A stretch of DNA of 6,152 nucleotides from an uncultured Oscillospiraceae bacterium. Its GTDB lineage: Bacteria > Bacillota > Clostridia > Oscillospirales > Acutalibacteraceae. Below, piece by piece: positions 6,064-6,152 of this stretch (its first letter is position 1; each line of letters starts with the position of its first letter). The notes under the pieces were generated by a model. That model did not search any database, was not told the DNA's origin, and worked only from the letters and a program-made list of their open reading frames with translations. Location of the stretch: the NCBI GenBank assembly GCA_900543395.1, contig UQQT01000069.1, positions 1-6,152 on the forward strand. Reading direction: 5' to 3'. A program made the translations under genes and the position numbers.

Positions 6064-6111
6064 ACGGTTTTTTCCTTGAAATACGGCAGTATTCCTACGA
6101 AAAAGAACCGT
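6064..6111. repeat. Imperfect 48-base inverted repeat
   Basis: The outer arms (ACGGTTTTTT at 6064-6073 and AAAAAGAACCGT at 6100-6111) pair over about ten positions with one bulge, and an inner AATAC/GTATT stem closes on a four-base loop near 6080-6093. It overlaps the REP-like unit. No T-run follows on either side, so it does not look like an intrinsic terminator; it may be a decayed mobile hairpin or a leader RNA structure. Confidence 0.4.
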
Positions 6112-6119
6112 CCCCATAG
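6095..6119. repeat. Short palindromic REP-like unit
   Basis: On the minus strand the 25 bases have arms CTATG and CGTAG, which can pair over five positions (one G-T), around a core GGGACGGTTCTTTTT. Scattered clostridial repeats with this build, inverted arms around a GGGGACGGTTCT core and often linked to REP-associated (IS200-like) tyrosine transposases, are familiar to me, but this is recall, not a search result. No transposase is in the window. The unit lies about 90 bases ahead of the yfcE-like start. Confidence 0.45.
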
Positions 6120-6152
6120 ACGCAATCCGCTGTATTTTGGGTGCGAAGCAGT

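Larger units (their letters stand above)
6010..6115 (-). repeat. Two direct copies of GGGGACGGTT flanking the yfcE leader
   Basis: Minus strand GGGGACGGTT occurs exactly at 6106-6115 and again at 6010-6019. Between them is a looser relative beginning TATGGGG and running into a CTCTTTT stretch around 6034-6054. The spacing of 96 bases and the shared G-run followed by a pyrimidine tract suggest decayed copies of one short element. The exact 10-mer repeat is seen directly; common descent of the copies is inference. Confidence 0.5.

Noticed and set aside
6064..6111. Intrinsic terminator of an upstream gene
   Set aside because: The stem is weak and bulged, and no T-run follows the hairpin in either direction.
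6006..6125. N-terminal extension of the YfcE-like protein by 40 residues, looking hydrophobic
   Set aside because: It could be mistaken for a signal or membrane segment, but it is translated from repeat-like leader DNA. The family starts at the MKYMIASDIHG strand, which has its own ribosome site.
6006..6152. Rex-type operator or clear sigma-70 promoter before the operon
   Set aside because: A Rex repressor is associated with related operons, but I see no TTGTTAA-n6-TTAACAA-like palindrome and no well-spaced -35/-10 pair here.

Overview
The window looks like a piece of a Clostridia (Firmicutes) chromosome, plausibly a Ruminococcus-like gut or rumen anaerobe. The evidence is two oxygen-sensitive [FeFe]-hydrogenase-type proteins, thioredoxin-like ferredoxins, a SpoIIE/PP2C-type phosphatase, G-rich Shine-Dalgarno sites and moderate GC. 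The genus assignment is inference; no rRNA or other taxonomic marker is present.

All seven genes lie on the minus strand and read from right to left as one tight block: yfcE-type phosphodiesterase (6005-5457), small APH/choline-kinase-fold kinase (5438-4686), two tandem [2Fe-2S] thioredoxin-like ferredoxins (4671-4432 and 4423-4169), a PAS-containing group C-type [FeFe] hydrogenase, HydS (4165-2492), a PP2C/SpoIIE phosphatase with an unassigned C-terminal half (2499-1327), and a group B-type [FeFe] hydrogenase that runs off the left edge (1310 to <1). Intergenic gaps are 18, 14, 8, 3, -8 and 16 bases. This strongly suggests one transcription unit with translational coupling. The block shows no terminator and no internal gap large enough for a clear promoter. 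No stretch over 300 bases lacks a gene. The only noncoding piece of any size is 6006-6152, upstream of yfcE, which holds a short REP-like palindromic unit with related G-rich copies.

Taken together, the genes read as a hydrogen or redox sensing and signalling module coupled to a hydrogenase. HydS has an intact set of H-cluster ligands, but its PAS and helical C-terminus suggest a sensory output. A protein kinase-like enzyme and a PP2C-type phosphatase are encoded beside it, and the ferredoxins and group B hydrogenase would be the redox partners or effectors. A comparable transcription unit (hydS and hydA2 with a kinase, a phosphatase, a redox-sensing repressor and an aldehyde/alcohol dehydrogenase) is known from Ruminococcus albus 7; this is recalled, not checked. 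The general idea is therefore not new. What remains open is the signalling logic: the kinase target, the role of the paired ferredoxins, the conserved-looking helical tail of HydS and the second domain of the phosphatase.
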